A DNA stretch of 64,000 nt from CBDAPX01 sp965198725 (GCA_965198725.1 CBDAPX010000002.1:310001-374000); one strand, 5' to 3'. Counted from the first letter of the stretch, positions 33,324 through 41,344 are shown. Notes: a model not told the origin generated them from the sequence alone. Program-made: numbers and translations.

Positions 33324-34262
33324 ATGGTTACCACCCTAAACAGTGACATGGTGATCTATGATCGCCTTGCCCAAACCGCATATCTTGAGCGCGTCCAAGA
33401 CGTTCTTGAGGTTTTCAACGGATCGTCAAACGGCGCATTGGTTTTTACCAGCGAAGCCATTGAAGGCGATTTTGACAAGTCGGCGTTCTATACCGTAGGC
33501 GGCGCACTGCGTCACCGCGATGTGAACAACAACGACCCCGTTGCCGCCCAGAAGATCGGTTCGGGCGAAATGGTGGGCGTGAAGACGCCATGGAAATTCG
33601 GCCCCTACGAAACTACGGAAGAAGCCTTCAAACGCCGCAATCGTTCCCCGGAAGAATTTTTCCAGTTGGTCGGGCAACAAGCGGCAGACGCAACTATGGA
33701 ATATATGATTTCCGCGTCGTTCGCAGCGTTGGGCGCAGCAATCGGCGGCAACGCCAACATGGTTGTGGCTGCTTCCTTCGCGACTGATCACAAGAAGGTT
33801 CTGACCAAGGGTATGCGCACCTTTGGGGATCGGTTCGGTCGGATTGCAATGTTCGGCATGGACAGCGGCACCTACTTCGATCTGGTGGACGACGCCATTG
33901 ACGAAAAGCTGTTCGAAGAAGCTGGCACCGTGGTTTATGGCGGAACACCCGGCACGATGGGCAAACCGACTTTGGTCAGCGACCAAATTCCTGCCAACAA
34001 AATCTTCGGCCTGCAATCGGGCGCATCCCGCGTAACCGAAAGTCAGTCGCCCGATTTCCGGTCGTACCCTGTCAATGGCACGGAAAACCACACGGTGGGC
34101 TATTCGGCGGAAGGTGCGTTCAACGTTGATCTTCTTGGCTATTCCTACAAGGAAAGCGCCGGGGAGAACCCGAACTTGGCGACGTTGGGCGCTGGTGCAA
34201 ACTGGCAGAAGCACGCCAACAGCGACAAGCTTACTGCGGGTGTCGTTATCAACCTGACCTAA
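33324..34262 (+). CDS. Major capsid protein
   Basis: 312 residues immediately after the scaffold gene, good ribosome site (GAGGA). Contains the long-loop region EGDFDKSAFYTVGGALRHRD, an alpha-rich middle and the P-domain segment KVLTKGMRTFGDRFGRIAMF, consistent with an HK97-fold major capsid protein of the kind paired with DUF4055 portals. No N-terminal delta domain, matching the separate scaffold gene. Confidence 0.88.
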   Translation: MVTTLNSDMVIYDRLAQTAYLERVQDVLEVFNGSSNGALVFTSEAIEGDFDKSAFYTVGGALRHRDVNNNDPVAAQKIGSGEMVGVKTPWKFGPYETTEEAFKRRNRSPEEFFQLVGQQAADATMEYMISASFAALGAAIGGNANMVVAASFATDHKKVLTKGMRTFGDRFGRIAMFGMDSGTYFDLVDDAIDEKLFEEAGTVVYGGTPGTMGKPTLVSDQIPANKIFGLQSGASRVTESQSPDFRSYPVNGTENHTVGYSAEGAFNVDLLGYSYKESAGENPNLATLGAGANWQKHANSDKLTAGVVINLT

Positions 34263-34268
34263 CCCAAT

Positions 34269-34300
34269 GACTGGACCCGTGGATATCCACGGGTCCAGTC
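34269..34300. repeat. Perfect 32-bp palindrome after the capsid gene
   Basis: A flawless 16+16 bp palindrome centred on GGAT/ATCC lies 6 bp after the capsid stop and 18 bp before the next start. No T-run follows, so it is not a classical terminator; as RNA it would make a very stable hairpin at the capsid mRNA end. Confidence 0.85.
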
Positions 34301-34318
34301 GCAGTTGGAGAAACCCAC

Positions 34319-34645
34319 ATGAAACTGATCTACTCAAATGATCCATCCGACGTGACCGAAGGCGCACAAAACCGTAATCCCGATTATTTCGACGGCCCTG
34401 AAAAGGGTGTCGAAGAAGTTGGTGTCGTTGGCGATTACCCCAAAATCGTCGCCGCGTATGAAGCGCTTGAAGTTCCTGTTGTTGTGAAGGCTGTAGCCGC
34501 ACCGGAACCGATCACCCGCAAAGATATCGCAGACATGAAGAAGGCAGACGTTACCGAATTGCTTGAAGCGCACGGTGCGTCAACCGACGGCAACCTGCCG
34601 GAACTGCGCGAGCGGCTGATCGCCACCATGTTCGTAGACGCCTGA
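34319..34645 (+). CDS. Small head-region protein with SAP/HeH-like C-terminus
   Basis: 108 residues. The C-terminal 40 residues (ITRKDIADMKKADVTELLEA, then NLPELRERLIATMF) have the helix-extended loop-helix pattern of SAP/HeH nucleic-acid-binding motifs that occur in short head proteins of siphophages. N-terminal part is acidic and unrecognised. Probably a head completion or decoration accessory. Confidence 0.7.
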   Translation: MKLIYSNDPSDVTEGAQNRNPDYFDGPEKGVEEVGVVGDYPKIVAAYEALEVPVVVKAVAAPEPITRKDIADMKKADVTELLEAHGASTDGNLPELRERLIATMFVDA

Positions 34646-34649
34646 TCCG

Positions 34650-34907
34650 GTGTCGAACGTCCACAAACTGACGGCAGCCCCTCTGCCAGGTGAGCGCAAC
34701 GAAGACGTTATCGCTGCTTTGCAGGGTTTGCTTGAACGGGCAGAGAAAGGGGAAATTCAGGCGGTTGCCTGGGCCGGGTACACTGGGCCAGAAAACGATA
34801 TCCTGTTCACAGGTTGGGACGGAGCAGGCAAAACGATGTTCCAACTTTCGGCAGGGATCACGATGTTGGACAGCCGTTACCGCGAATTTCTTATGGAACC
34901 CGAATGA
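34650..34907 (+). CDS. Hypothetical head-region protein
   Basis: 85 residues from a GTG 4 nt after the preceding stop. The sequence VIAALQGLLERAEKGEIQAV then AWAGYTGPENDILFTGWDGA matches a small alpha/beta family seen in phage and bacterial genomes without assigned function. Overlaps the next gene by 4 bp. Confidence 0.65.
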   Translation: MSNVHKLTAAPLPGERNEDVIAALQGLLERAEKGEIQAVAWAGYTGPENDILFTGWDGAGKTMFQLSAGITMLDSRYREFLMEPE

Positions 34908-35419
34908 CCTTGACCACCAATGCAGGCGCAGCGAATTCCGACAGCTATGTCAGCTTGGCCGACGCCGACACCTACCACGCAAGCCGCAACGCGGGACAGT
35001 GGACCGGCGAAGACACGGCCAAAGAAGCCGCGCTTCGTCGCGCCACGGTGTGGATCGACGGGCGGTATCGCAGCCGTTTCCCCGGCAGCCGCAGCAATGG
35101 CCGCAGCCAATCCTTGGAATGGCCGCGCAAGAACGCCTACGACACTGCGGGCGATCTGATCGGTGGCACGGAAATTCCGAACGAAGTTGTCCAAGCGGTT
35201 TGTGAAGCGGCGCTTCGTGAACTGGCGTCAGCCGGTTCGCTTTCCCCGGATATCGTGGAAGCCCAAACCGTCCAAAGCGAAAGCGTGGGGCCGATTTCGA
35301 CCACCTACGCCGCGAAAAGTGGCGTTGACGCGCAACGCCCGGTCTTGACCGTGGTGGACGATCTGCTGGCCCCAGTGCTGTCACGCCGTGGCGGCACGAA
35401 GACGCTGGTGCGGTCGTGA
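34904..35419 (+). CDS. Head-tail connector (DnaT-like family)
   Basis: 171 residues from ATG 34904. Pattern SYVSLADADTYHASRNAGQW, RATVWIDGRYRSRFPG, SLEWPRKNAYD and VVQAVCEAALRELA is that of the putative DnaT-like proteins found between capsid and tail genes of many siphophages. They act as adaptors beneath the portal; the DnaT name is historical and does not imply primosome function. Confidence 0.8.
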   Translation: MTLTTNAGAANSDSYVSLADADTYHASRNAGQWTGEDTAKEAALRRATVWIDGRYRSRFPGSRSNGRSQSLEWPRKNAYDTAGDLIGGTEIPNEVVQAVCEAALRELASAGSLSPDIVEAQTVQSESVGPISTTYAAKSGVDAQRPVLTVVDDLLAPVLSRRGGTKTLVRS

Positions 35420-35775
35420 CATTCGATTACGGACGGGCAGAAAAGACCGCGCAACGCCTGTTGGCGCGATTTGGTCGGGGGGCGATGTTGATCCAATTGG
35501 GACCGAATACGGGCACAGAAGCCGATCCGGTGTTCGATAGCCCTGTTGAAGTCCCGTGTACCGTCGTCGAGTTGCAGTTTTCACTTCGGGATCGTGAAGG
35601 GTCGTTGGTTGGGGCTGCGGATCGACGCTTGTTGGTTTCGACCGAAGGCTTGGACAGTGGGTTGGGGAGAGAAGGCAAGATCGAACTGGATGGCCACAAA
35701 CACACGATTTTGCGGATCGATCCGTTGTCGCCGGGCGGTAAAATCCTGATGTTCGAAGTTCAGATTGGAAGATAG
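35416..35775 (+). CDS. Head-tail joining protein
   Basis: 119 residues from a GTG overlapping the preceding stop. Mostly beta-strand, with VEVPCTVVELQFSLRDREGS and DGHKHTILRIDPLSPGGKIL resembling stopper/neck proteins of siphophages. It is the last gene before the accessory cassette that interrupts the head cluster. Confidence 0.65.
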   Translation: MTFDYGRAEKTAQRLLARFGRGAMLIQLGPNTGTEADPVFDSPVEVPCTVVELQFSLRDREGSLVGAADRRLLVSTEGLDSGLGREGKIELDGHKHTILRIDPLSPGGKILMFEVQIGR

Positions 35776-35777
35776 GG

Positions 35778-36098
35778 TTAACTCTTCAACTTTCGGATTT
35801 CCTCTAAGATTTCATCCTTCATAGCATCGAACCGATCATTGGCACGTTCTCGCTCTACTTCCGTCTTTAGGTTGTCGTGATCTTCGATTTCCTTTTCGAA
35901 CATCGCGATGACGTCTTGGTAGTCCAATCCTGGGAAAATCCAGTCGTCTTGTCGAAAGGTCTCTTCTAGACGGTCCACAATTTCACCATTCATACTCCTG
36001 CCGTTGAGTTCGGCGGAAGCTTTGATTTTATCGCGCATACCGTCAGGCAGGCGGAGCATAAACTTATCATTTAAGGTACGATTTTGGTCTTCAGACAT
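35778..36098 (-). CDS. Arc-family repressor (leftward)
   Basis: 106 residues. The N-terminal ribbon-helix-helix reads DKFMLRLPDGMRDKIKASAE then LNGRSMNGEIVDRLEE, the Arc/Mnt pattern, with a long charged C-terminal coiled coil (VERERANDRFDAMKDEILEE). It opposes late transcription and is divergent from a second Arc-like gene across a palindromic operator. In phage P22, Arc and Mnt govern the immI region; here it probably regulates the adjacent cassette. Confidence 0.88.
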   Translation of the reverse strand: MSEDQNRTLNDKFMLRLPDGMRDKIKASAELNGRSMNGEIVDRLEETFRQDDWIFPGLDYQDVIAMFEKEIEDHDNLKTEVERERANDRFDAMKDEILEEIRKLKS

Positions 36099-36103
36099 GG
36101 TAG

Positions 36104-36164
36104 TAGCCTTAGGACATAAAAAGTGCTTGACGCAATGATAGCCTTAGGACATGATGTCCTAAGG
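36104..36164. promoter_or_regulatory. Arc-type operator and divergent promoter region
   Basis: TAGCCTTAGGACAT occurs twice as a direct repeat (36104-36117 and 36139-36152). The second copy extends into a perfect palindrome, CCTTAGGACAT-g-ATGTCCTAAGG (36142-36164). A rightward TTGACG (36127-36132) is 17 bp from CATGAT (36150-36155), placing the palindrome over the -10 box. This fits autorepression by one or both neighbouring ribbon-helix-helix proteins. Confidence 0.8.
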
Positions 36165-36183
36165 ACTTCAATAAGGAGCGAAA

Positions 36184-36351
36184 ATGGAGAGCCGAAAATT
36201 ATCCGAACAGTTCATTCTTCGCCTGCCCGACGGCTGGCGGGACACGATCAAACTTATGGCCGCACGGAACCGCAGGTCTATGAACAGTGAAATATTGGCC
36301 GCGTTAGAGAGCGTGGTGGAACAAGAGGATCAGCAAAATGCAACACCCTGA
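36184..36351 (+). CDS. Second Arc-family repressor (rightward)
   Basis: 55 residues, ATG 36184 with AAGGAG 5 nt upstream. The sequence LSEQFILRLPDGWRDTIKLM then NRRSMNSEILAALES is a minimal Arc ribbon-helix-helix, closely related in pattern to the divergent gene (LRLPDG; RSMN-x-EI). Without extra domain it should bind DNA as a dimer or tetramer. First gene of the rightward cassette leading to two ParB-like genes. Confidence 0.85.
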   Translation: MESRKLSEQFILRLPDGWRDTIKLMAARNRRSMNSEILAALESVVEQEDQQNATP

Positions 36352-36427
36352 AAAAGCGAAAGGCCGCAGAGTTCTTGGCGGAACTGCGACCTCTCAGAAA
36401 ACCAAACTCTCAAAGAAAGGTTCGAAC

Positions 36428-36628
36428 ATGAACATACAGGAACCCCCTCAAAAAGGCAATGACCAACTGCGCACGCATATCGACGTATTGTTGGATACCG
36501 TGCAGGTTATGATCAGTAGCGCCACGCCCTACCTTGGGGCTGGCGACCGATATGCGGTGATCTCCAAGAAGAAAATGTTGGACACGCTTCGCGCGATGGA
36601 CGCTCTTACTCTGGAGGTCTATGCGTGA
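36428..36628 (+). CDS. Small cassette protein
   Basis: 66 residues from ATG 36428 (AAAGG upstream). Helical; LRTHIDVLLDTVQVMISSAT and AVISKKKMLDTLRAMDALTL. No recognised family. Its last codons overlap the next gene by 4 bp, tying it to the ParB-like genes. Confidence 0.6.
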   Translation: MNIQEPPQKGNDQLRTHIDVLLDTVQVMISSATPYLGAGDRYAVISKKKMLDTLRAMDALTLEVYA

Positions 36629-37479
36629 TGGGTTTCAACAGAAAAAACGAATTCGCATCTATGCTGATGGACATGATCACCAACCCGCCGCAAGGCTCAG
36701 TGCCGATGAATGTCACACCGACCATGGCCGGGGCGATGTTGGCGCACAACACTAACAATCGGCCTTGCACCGAAAAGAAGGTCAAGCACTATGCGCGTCA
36801 AATGGCTTCCGGCGACTGGCGGCATACCCGAGTGCCGATCATCTTTTCGGATCAAGGGCGGTTGATCGACGGGCAACACAGGCTTTCCGCATGTATCGAA
36901 AGTGACACTTCGTTTACGACGGATGTTGCCTTTGGCGCACCCGATGAAAGTTTTGCCTTCATTGATGTGGGCAAAGGCCGGACTTCGGGAGATATTTTTC
37001 CCATCCACGGTGTTCAAAACGCTTCGATCATGGCAGCGGCAACCGGTTGGGTGTATCGGTATGACCAAGGCAACATTTACCACAGCAACTTGGGCAACGT
37101 GACGGCGGCAGAATTATACGCCGAATTCATCAAGCACCCTGACTTGCCCCGAAGCACCCCACAATGCACGGCATTCAAAAAGTCTCGACTTGCATCACCA
37201 TCAATGATGGTTGCGATGCACTACCTTTGCGCCCGTAAATGCCGACAGGATGCTGACCGATTTTTTGAAGTTGCCAACGAAGGCATAGGAGCAAAATCGA
37301 AGACCGATCCGGCCTTAGTGCTGCATAAACGCTTGATCAAGAACGCGACGAACCAAGAGAAGCTACCTATAAGCATCATAGCAGGGCTAACCTTGACAGC
37401 TTGGAACCGTTATCGGGAAGGGCGATCAGGCCGGGGACTGGCATATTCGTTCGAAATGAAATTTCCGCGAGTACGGTAA
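36625..37479 (+). CDS. ParB-like protein with DGQHRL motif
   Basis: 284 residues. LIDGQHRLSACIESDTSFTT resembles the DGHHR motif of ParB/sulfiredoxin-fold proteins, and AFIDVGKGRTSGDIF follows as in a family of phage and mobile-element proteins of unknown function. The remainder is helical (LYAEFIKHPDLPRSTPQCTA). Composition and codon use seem less GC-rich than neighbouring head genes. It is translationally coupled to a second ParB-type gene (TAATG). Confidence 0.72.
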   Translation: MMGFNRKNEFASMLMDMITNPPQGSVPMNVTPTMAGAMLAHNTNNRPCTEKKVKHYARQMASGDWRHTRVPIIFSDQGRLIDGQHRLSACIESDTSFTTDVAFGAPDESFAFIDVGKGRTSGDIFPIHGVQNASIMAAATGWVYRYDQGNIYHSNLGNVTAAELYAEFIKHPDLPRSTPQCTAFKKSRLASPSMMVAMHYLCARKCRQDADRFFEVANEGIGAKSKTDPALVLHKRLIKNATNQEKLPISIIAGLTLTAWNRYREGRSGRGLAYSFEMKFPRVR

Positions 37480-38342
37480 TGCGTATCGACGAAGAATTCA
37501 TTGACAACATCGACATTCCAGCGCGCCTTCGCGCGCTGGACGCAAAGAAGGTGGATCGTCTGATCGAAAGCATCAAAGCTATAGGGCTGCAACAACCAAT
37601 AACCTTGTGGGCAAAACCAGACGACGCTTTCATACTCGTCGCGGGGGCACATCGACTGGAAGCCGCGAAACGATTGGGTTGGGACTTAATTCCCGCGATC
37701 TTCACTGATGCTGATGAAGTAGGCCGCCAGTTATGGGAAATAGACGAGAACCTAATACGATCTGAATTGACAGCGGTAGAACAAGCCGAACATCTGGCAC
37801 GACGGAAAGAACTGTGGGAGATGCATAAAATCCAGAGCCAGCAAGGTGCGCCACTGGACCTTAGATACAAATTACCACCGCTAAAGACCCAGAAGCCCGC
37901 TCAGAAAACCGGAGGGGCTAAAAGAGTTTCGGAGCCTACGATACGCAGTGGTGCAACTTGCACCACTGGTGGCGGACGGCCTGGTGAGAATAAGGGTTTC
38001 GCCCAGGAAACCGCCGAGGCTACGGGGGCAAACAAATCTACAATCACACGAGCAGTGTCCCGCGTTGAGAACACCACCCCAGAGGCCAGGGAGTTGATCA
38101 AAGGTACACCATTAGACACCGGCGTCTATCTGGACAAATTAAAGAACGTTCCGGCAGCAGATCAGGTCGAGGCCGTAAAGACCGCACTTGAAAACCCAGA
38201 GCCTAAAGCTGCCAAGTCTGAAACACCGCCAATAATCAAAGCTTGGCGGCGTGCCAGCCAAGCGGATCGTGAGGCTCTTTTGTTGATGATCCGTAAAGAG
38301 GGTTGGCTAGGCTGGCACCCGGATGATCACCCACAGGTGTGA
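37479..38342 (+). CDS. ParB/Spo0J-family protein
   Basis: 287 residues from ATG 37479. N-terminal ParB domain with PARLRALDAKKVDRLIESIK, then LQQPITLWAKPD and the nucleotide-binding VAGAHRLEAAKRLGWDLIPA. A central HTH-like region (FAQETAEATGANKSTITRAV) and a C-terminal tail follow. ParB proteins are CTPase clamps in partition; others are transcription activators or part of defence loci. No ParA is encoded nearby, so a partition role is unlikely. Confidence 0.8.
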   Translation: MRIDEEFIDNIDIPARLRALDAKKVDRLIESIKAIGLQQPITLWAKPDDAFILVAGAHRLEAAKRLGWDLIPAIFTDADEVGRQLWEIDENLIRSELTAVEQAEHLARRKELWEMHKIQSQQGAPLDLRYKLPPLKTQKPAQKTGGAKRVSEPTIRSGATCTTGGGRPGENKGFAQETAEATGANKSTITRAVSRVENTTPEARELIKGTPLDTGVYLDKLKNVPAADQVEAVKTALENPEPKAAKSETPPIIKAWRRASQADREALLLMIRKEGWLGWHPDDHPQV

Positions 38343-38371
38343 GATTTTAGGACAGTCTCCACACCCACAAG

Positions 38372-38395
38372 GGGGCGGCTCTAGCGGGCCGCCCC
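38372..38395. other. GC hairpin at the end of the accessory cassette
   Basis: GGGGCGGC and GCCGCCCC form perfect 8-bp arms with an 8-nt loop between the ParB-like gene and the minor head gene. No T-run follows. It may mark the original boundary of the inserted cassette or limit read-through. Confidence 0.6.
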
Positions 38396-38415
38396 GATCC
38401 ATTGTAAGGTAGGGT

Positions 38416-39462
38416 ATGGCAAGAGATACCAAGCGGGCTTTCTTGCGGCTGATCGCCGATCTTGAACCCCAAATCCAACAAGCCTTCTTGGCCGCAATCG
38501 AAGACTTTCATTCAGCGGCACAGATTGCGATTATCGAAGGCGCTGTCGCCCGTGGCGATCTGGAAGCGGTGATCCAAGCACTGCACCTACGCCCGGAATT
38601 CTTTGCGCCTTTGGACGACGCATTGCGTCGGGCTTACATCATGGGAGGGGCGGACTTGCTGCAAACGCTCCCAAAGCTTCAAGACCCAGCCGGAAACGGC
38701 AGGTTGGTGATCCGGTTCCAGGGGCGGCACCCACGCGCCGAACGCTGGATCAATAACCATTCGTCCAGCTTAGTCACAGGTATTCTGGACGACCAACGAC
38801 AGTCAATCCGGCAATCCCTTCGCGCCAATCTGGAACTTGGCCGCAACCCCCGCCAGACAGCCTTGGAACTGGTTGGACGGATCGACCGCGCAAAGGGACG
38901 CCGCGTCGGTGGCCTGATTGGCTTGACAAGCGACCAAGCCACTTGGGTCCGCAACCTGCGGGCCGAATTGGCTGACCCGGACCAGATGGCCCGGTATTTC
39001 ACCCGCACCAAGCGGGACCGTCGCTACGACGGACTGGTGCGACGCCACCTATCCGAAGGCCGCCCGTTGGCGCAGGCCGATATTGACCGGATCGCAGGTC
39101 GGTACGCTGACAGGTTGTTGAAGCTGCGCGGCGACACCGTGGCAAGAACAGAAACCATTGCGTCGTTGAACGCAGGGCGAAACGAAGGGTTGGAACAATT
39201 GATCGACACCGGCGCAGTGAACCGGGATCAGGTCAAAATAGCATGGAATGCAACCGGAGACGGACGCACACGGGACAGTCATGCAGCAATGCACGGCCAG
39301 ACCGTCAAGTTCGGCGAAGCGTTCACCAGCCCCACAGGGGCGCGAATGCTGCACCCTGGGGACACTTCACTTGGCGCAGGCGGGGACGACGTGATCGGCT
39401 GCCGATGCTATGCCCAAGTCAAGATCGATCACTTGGCGGGGCTGCGTAGGAACGCAGCTTAG
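38416..39462 (+). CDS. Phage head morphogenesis (minor head) protein
   Basis: 348 residues. The C-terminal half has the SPP1 gp7/Mu gpF-type domain: VARTETIASLNAGRNEGLEQ, KIAWNATGDGRTRDSHAAMH, and the DVIGCRCYAQV Cys pair. The protein associates with the portal and is carried in the head. It usually sits right after the portal gene; here it follows the accessory cassette, showing rearrangement of the head cluster. Confidence 0.88.
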   Translation: MARDTKRAFLRLIADLEPQIQQAFLAAIEDFHSAAQIAIIEGAVARGDLEAVIQALHLRPEFFAPLDDALRRAYIMGGADLLQTLPKLQDPAGNGRLVIRFQGRHPRAERWINNHSSSLVTGILDDQRQSIRQSLRANLELGRNPRQTALELVGRIDRAKGRRVGGLIGLTSDQATWVRNLRAELADPDQMARYFTRTKRDRRYDGLVRRHLSEGRPLAQADIDRIAGRYADRLLKLRGDTVARTETIASLNAGRNEGLEQLIDTGAVNRDQVKIAWNATGDGRTRDSHAAMHGQTVKFGEAFTSPTGARMLHPGDTSLGAGGDDVIGCRCYAQVKIDHLAGLRRNAA

Positions 39463-39839
39463 GATTGGAGACGTTCGCGGGCGAGTTCAGCAAAGAATGC
39501 GGATCGATTGCCTGTAACGGCGTCGATCTTGGCGATCAAAGATTTAGGAAGAGTAACGAAAATTCGTTCCGCCGCGTTGCTAATTTCGACGGGCAGCCAA
39601 GCGATTTTGCCGCCGTCGGCATCAATAGCGTCTTCGCTGGACGGTTCCGGGATCGGCTCACCGGCTTCGGCCAGTTGGGACACTTCGCCGTCCAATAGTT
39701 CTTGGGCTAAACGCAGCGCGTCGGAAAATGTAGCAGCACCACCGCCGCCAAATTCCGGGCTGAAATACCCCCAGGCATCGCCTTCCCGATGGAGGATGAT
39801 CGGGTAAAGGCGCGTTTCGGTAACGGTTTTCTTGGGCAT
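39459..39839 (-). CDS. hicB: HicB-type antitoxin
   Basis: 126 residues from ATG 39839. The HicB RNase H-like half is seen in LYPIILHREGDAWGYFSPEF then GGGGAATFSDALRLAQELLD; the C-terminal ribbon-helix-helix part (RIFVTLPKSLIAKIDAVTGN, RSAFFAELARERL) provides DNA binding. It should neutralise HicA and repress the operon. Encoded leftward against the late genes, directly downstream of hicA, so expression in the lysogen is expected. Confidence 0.9.
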   Translation of the reverse strand: MPKKTVTETRLYPIILHREGDAWGYFSPEFGGGGAATFSDALRLAQELLDGEVSQLAEAGEPIPEPSSEDAIDADGGKIAWLPVEISNAAERIFVTLPKSLIAKIDAVTGNRSAFFAELARERLQS

Positions 39840-39849
39840 GGGGCACACC

Positions 39850-40035
39850 TTACTTGTTGAGTTTGATCTTGGCTTGTTTGGCGATCAGTCGGGCGGTTGG
39901 CAGCGGGATTTCTTTGTGACGGCCCACAACGGTGCGACGACCGTCTTCGTGAACCCAAGCTTCGTGGTTCGTGCCGCCCTTGCTGGTAAAGCCCGCCGCT
40001 TCAAGTGCCTTGATGATATCGCGTCTCTTGGTCAT
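39850..40035 (-). CDS. hicA: HicA-type mRNA interferase toxin
   Basis: 61 residues: TKRRDIIKALEAAGFTSKGG, then NHEAWVHEDGRRTVVGRHKE, then LPTARLIAKQAKI. This is the complete dsRBD-like HicA fold with the catalytic His in the TNHEAW segment. HicA cleaves mRNA unless bound by HicB. A promoter with overlapping TGTGCA repeats lies immediately upstream. Confidence 0.92.
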   Translation of the reverse strand: MTKRRDIIKALEAAGFTSKGGTNHEAWVHEDGRRTVVGRHKEIPLPTARLIAKQAKIKLNK

Positions 40036-40041
40036 GAATTA

Positions 40042-40083
40042 AATATACACAAATGTGCATGATGTGCAATGGAAAAATGCACA
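40042..40083 (-). promoter_or_regulatory. hicAB promoter and operator
   Basis: On the minus strand TTGCAC (40064-40069) and TATATT (40042-40047) are 16 bp apart and end 7 bp before hicA, so the transcript has almost no leader. TGTGCA at 40054-40059 and 40063-40068 and inverted TGCACA at 40078-40083 surround the -35 box and are good candidates for HicB binding. Confidence 0.68.
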
Positions 40084-40099
40084 AAAGAGCATAAAAAGA

Positions 40100-40489
40100 A
40101 TGGTCAAGACATTCACGGCGCAGTTGGAAGACTTCGCCGACAAAACGGCTGACACTCTGGAAGCGGTTGCGAAACAATCGATCCAAGACGTGTTCGAAGA
40201 AGCCCAAACCCCTGTCGCCCAAGGTGGGCGAATGCCAGTCGATACCGGCTTCCTGCGCAATTCGTTGCAAGCCGGATTGAACGGCACAACCAGTTTGACC
40301 GGCCCCGACGCCTATGTCTTGGCCGTTGCCGGGATGGAATTAGGCGACGTGGTGTTTGGCGGCTGGACTGCCGAATACGCGGTGCATGTGGAATTCGGCG
40401 CACAAGGCCGACCCGCCCGTGCGTTCATGCGCAGCGCCGCCCAACAGTGGCAAGATATCGTGAACCGAAACGCCAAGGCGGTGCAATGA
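40100..40489 (+). CDS. HK97 gp10-like tail completion protein
   Basis: 129 residues from ATG 40100. The pattern PVDTGFLRNSLQAGLNG and AEYAVHVEFGAQGRPARAFM is characteristic of HK97 gp10 family tail-head joining proteins. An upstream in-frame start at 40055 would run through the hicAB operator and is less likely. Overlaps the next gene by 4 bp. Confidence 0.85.
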   Translation: MVKTFTAQLEDFADKTADTLEAVAKQSIQDVFEEAQTPVAQGGRMPVDTGFLRNSLQAGLNGTTSLTGPDAYVLAVAGMELGDVVFGGWTAEYAVHVEFGAQGRPARAFMRSAAQQWQDIVNRNAKAVQ

Positions 40490-40884
40490 ACCCGAACGCG
40501 GAAGCACAGATCGAAACCTGGTTCAAGGCCCAGCTTTTGGCCATGCCGGACGCACCGACATTCGCGTGGCCGAACGTGAAGTTCGAAGGCACGCCGACCT
40601 TTGCGGAAGTGGTGTTCTTTCGGAACACACCGTTACCGCTGACGTTGGGCGGTGCGAACCTTCTTCGCGGTATCGTTCAAGTCACGATCTGCACAGAACT
40701 TGGCGCGGGCACGGCCTCAGCCAATCAGGAAGCTGCGAAGTTCGTATCGCTGTTTCCGGCGGGCAATGTCGAAGGTGCGCCCTTTGGCCTTGCCATTCTC
40801 AGACGCCCCACGATTGCCGGGGCGATCCCAGACGACGCTTTCCTGCGGACGCCGGTCAGCATCGAATACCAGGCTTCGGCCTGA
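40486..40884 (+). CDS. Tail terminator protein (DUF4128-like)
   Basis: 132 residues. N-terminal EAQIETWFKAQLLAMPDAPT, then FEGTPTFAEVVFFRN, GIVQVTICTELGAGTASANQ and the closing TPVSIEYQA follow the gpU/DUF4128 tail-terminator fold that caps the tail tube. Position between gp10-like and tail-tube genes fits. Confidence 0.82.
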   Translation: MNPNAEAQIETWFKAQLLAMPDAPTFAWPNVKFEGTPTFAEVVFFRNTPLPLTLGGANLLRGIVQVTICTELGAGTASANQEAAKFVSLFPAGNVEGAPFGLAILRRPTIAGAIPDDAFLRTPVSIEYQASA

Positions 40885-40903
40885 CAACACATAGGAGACT
40901 GCA

Positions 40904-41344
40904 ATGACAACCATAAGCATCAGCAGCGAACTGCATGTTGCGGCGGCGAAACCTGCGACAGACGACCAAGCGGGCTATGAAGCCCTGACCTTCACCGAAG
41001 TGGAAGGTGTGGTCAACATCGGCGAATTCGGGGACAATTCCGAAGACGTGACGGCGACACGCCTGAAAGACGGTCGCACCGAACATTTCAATGGGGCCAA
41101 GGACGGCGGCGAAATCCAAGTCCAGGCGATCAGCAACGCCTCTGACCCTGGACAGATTATCGTGAAGGCAGGTTCGGGCACCAACACCACCCATTCGTTC
41201 AAAATTGTCGATCCGAACGGCAACGCGACCTACTTTTACGGTCGGCTGGCGAATTGGACCCAAAGCGAACGCACCGCGTCTTCGTATGAAGGCGTTACGT
41301 TCACAATGCGCCGCAACAGCGACGCGGTTGAGGTTGCCGCCTAA
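40904..41344 (+). CDS. Major tail tube protein
   Basis: 146 residues with AGGAG before the ATG. Beta-rich sequence (DVTATRLKDGRTEHFNGAKD then GGEIQVQAI; NATYFYGRLANWTQSERTAS) typical of siphophage tail tube subunits, which stack in hexameric rings around the tape measure. No C-terminal Ig-like extension. Confidence 0.87.
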   Translation: MTTISISSELHVAAAKPATDDQAGYEALTFTEVEGVVNIGEFGDNSEDVTATRLKDGRTEHFNGAKDGGEIQVQAISNASDPGQIIVKAGSGTNTTHSFKIVDPNGNATYFYGRLANWTQSERTASSYEGVTFTMRRNSDAVEVAA

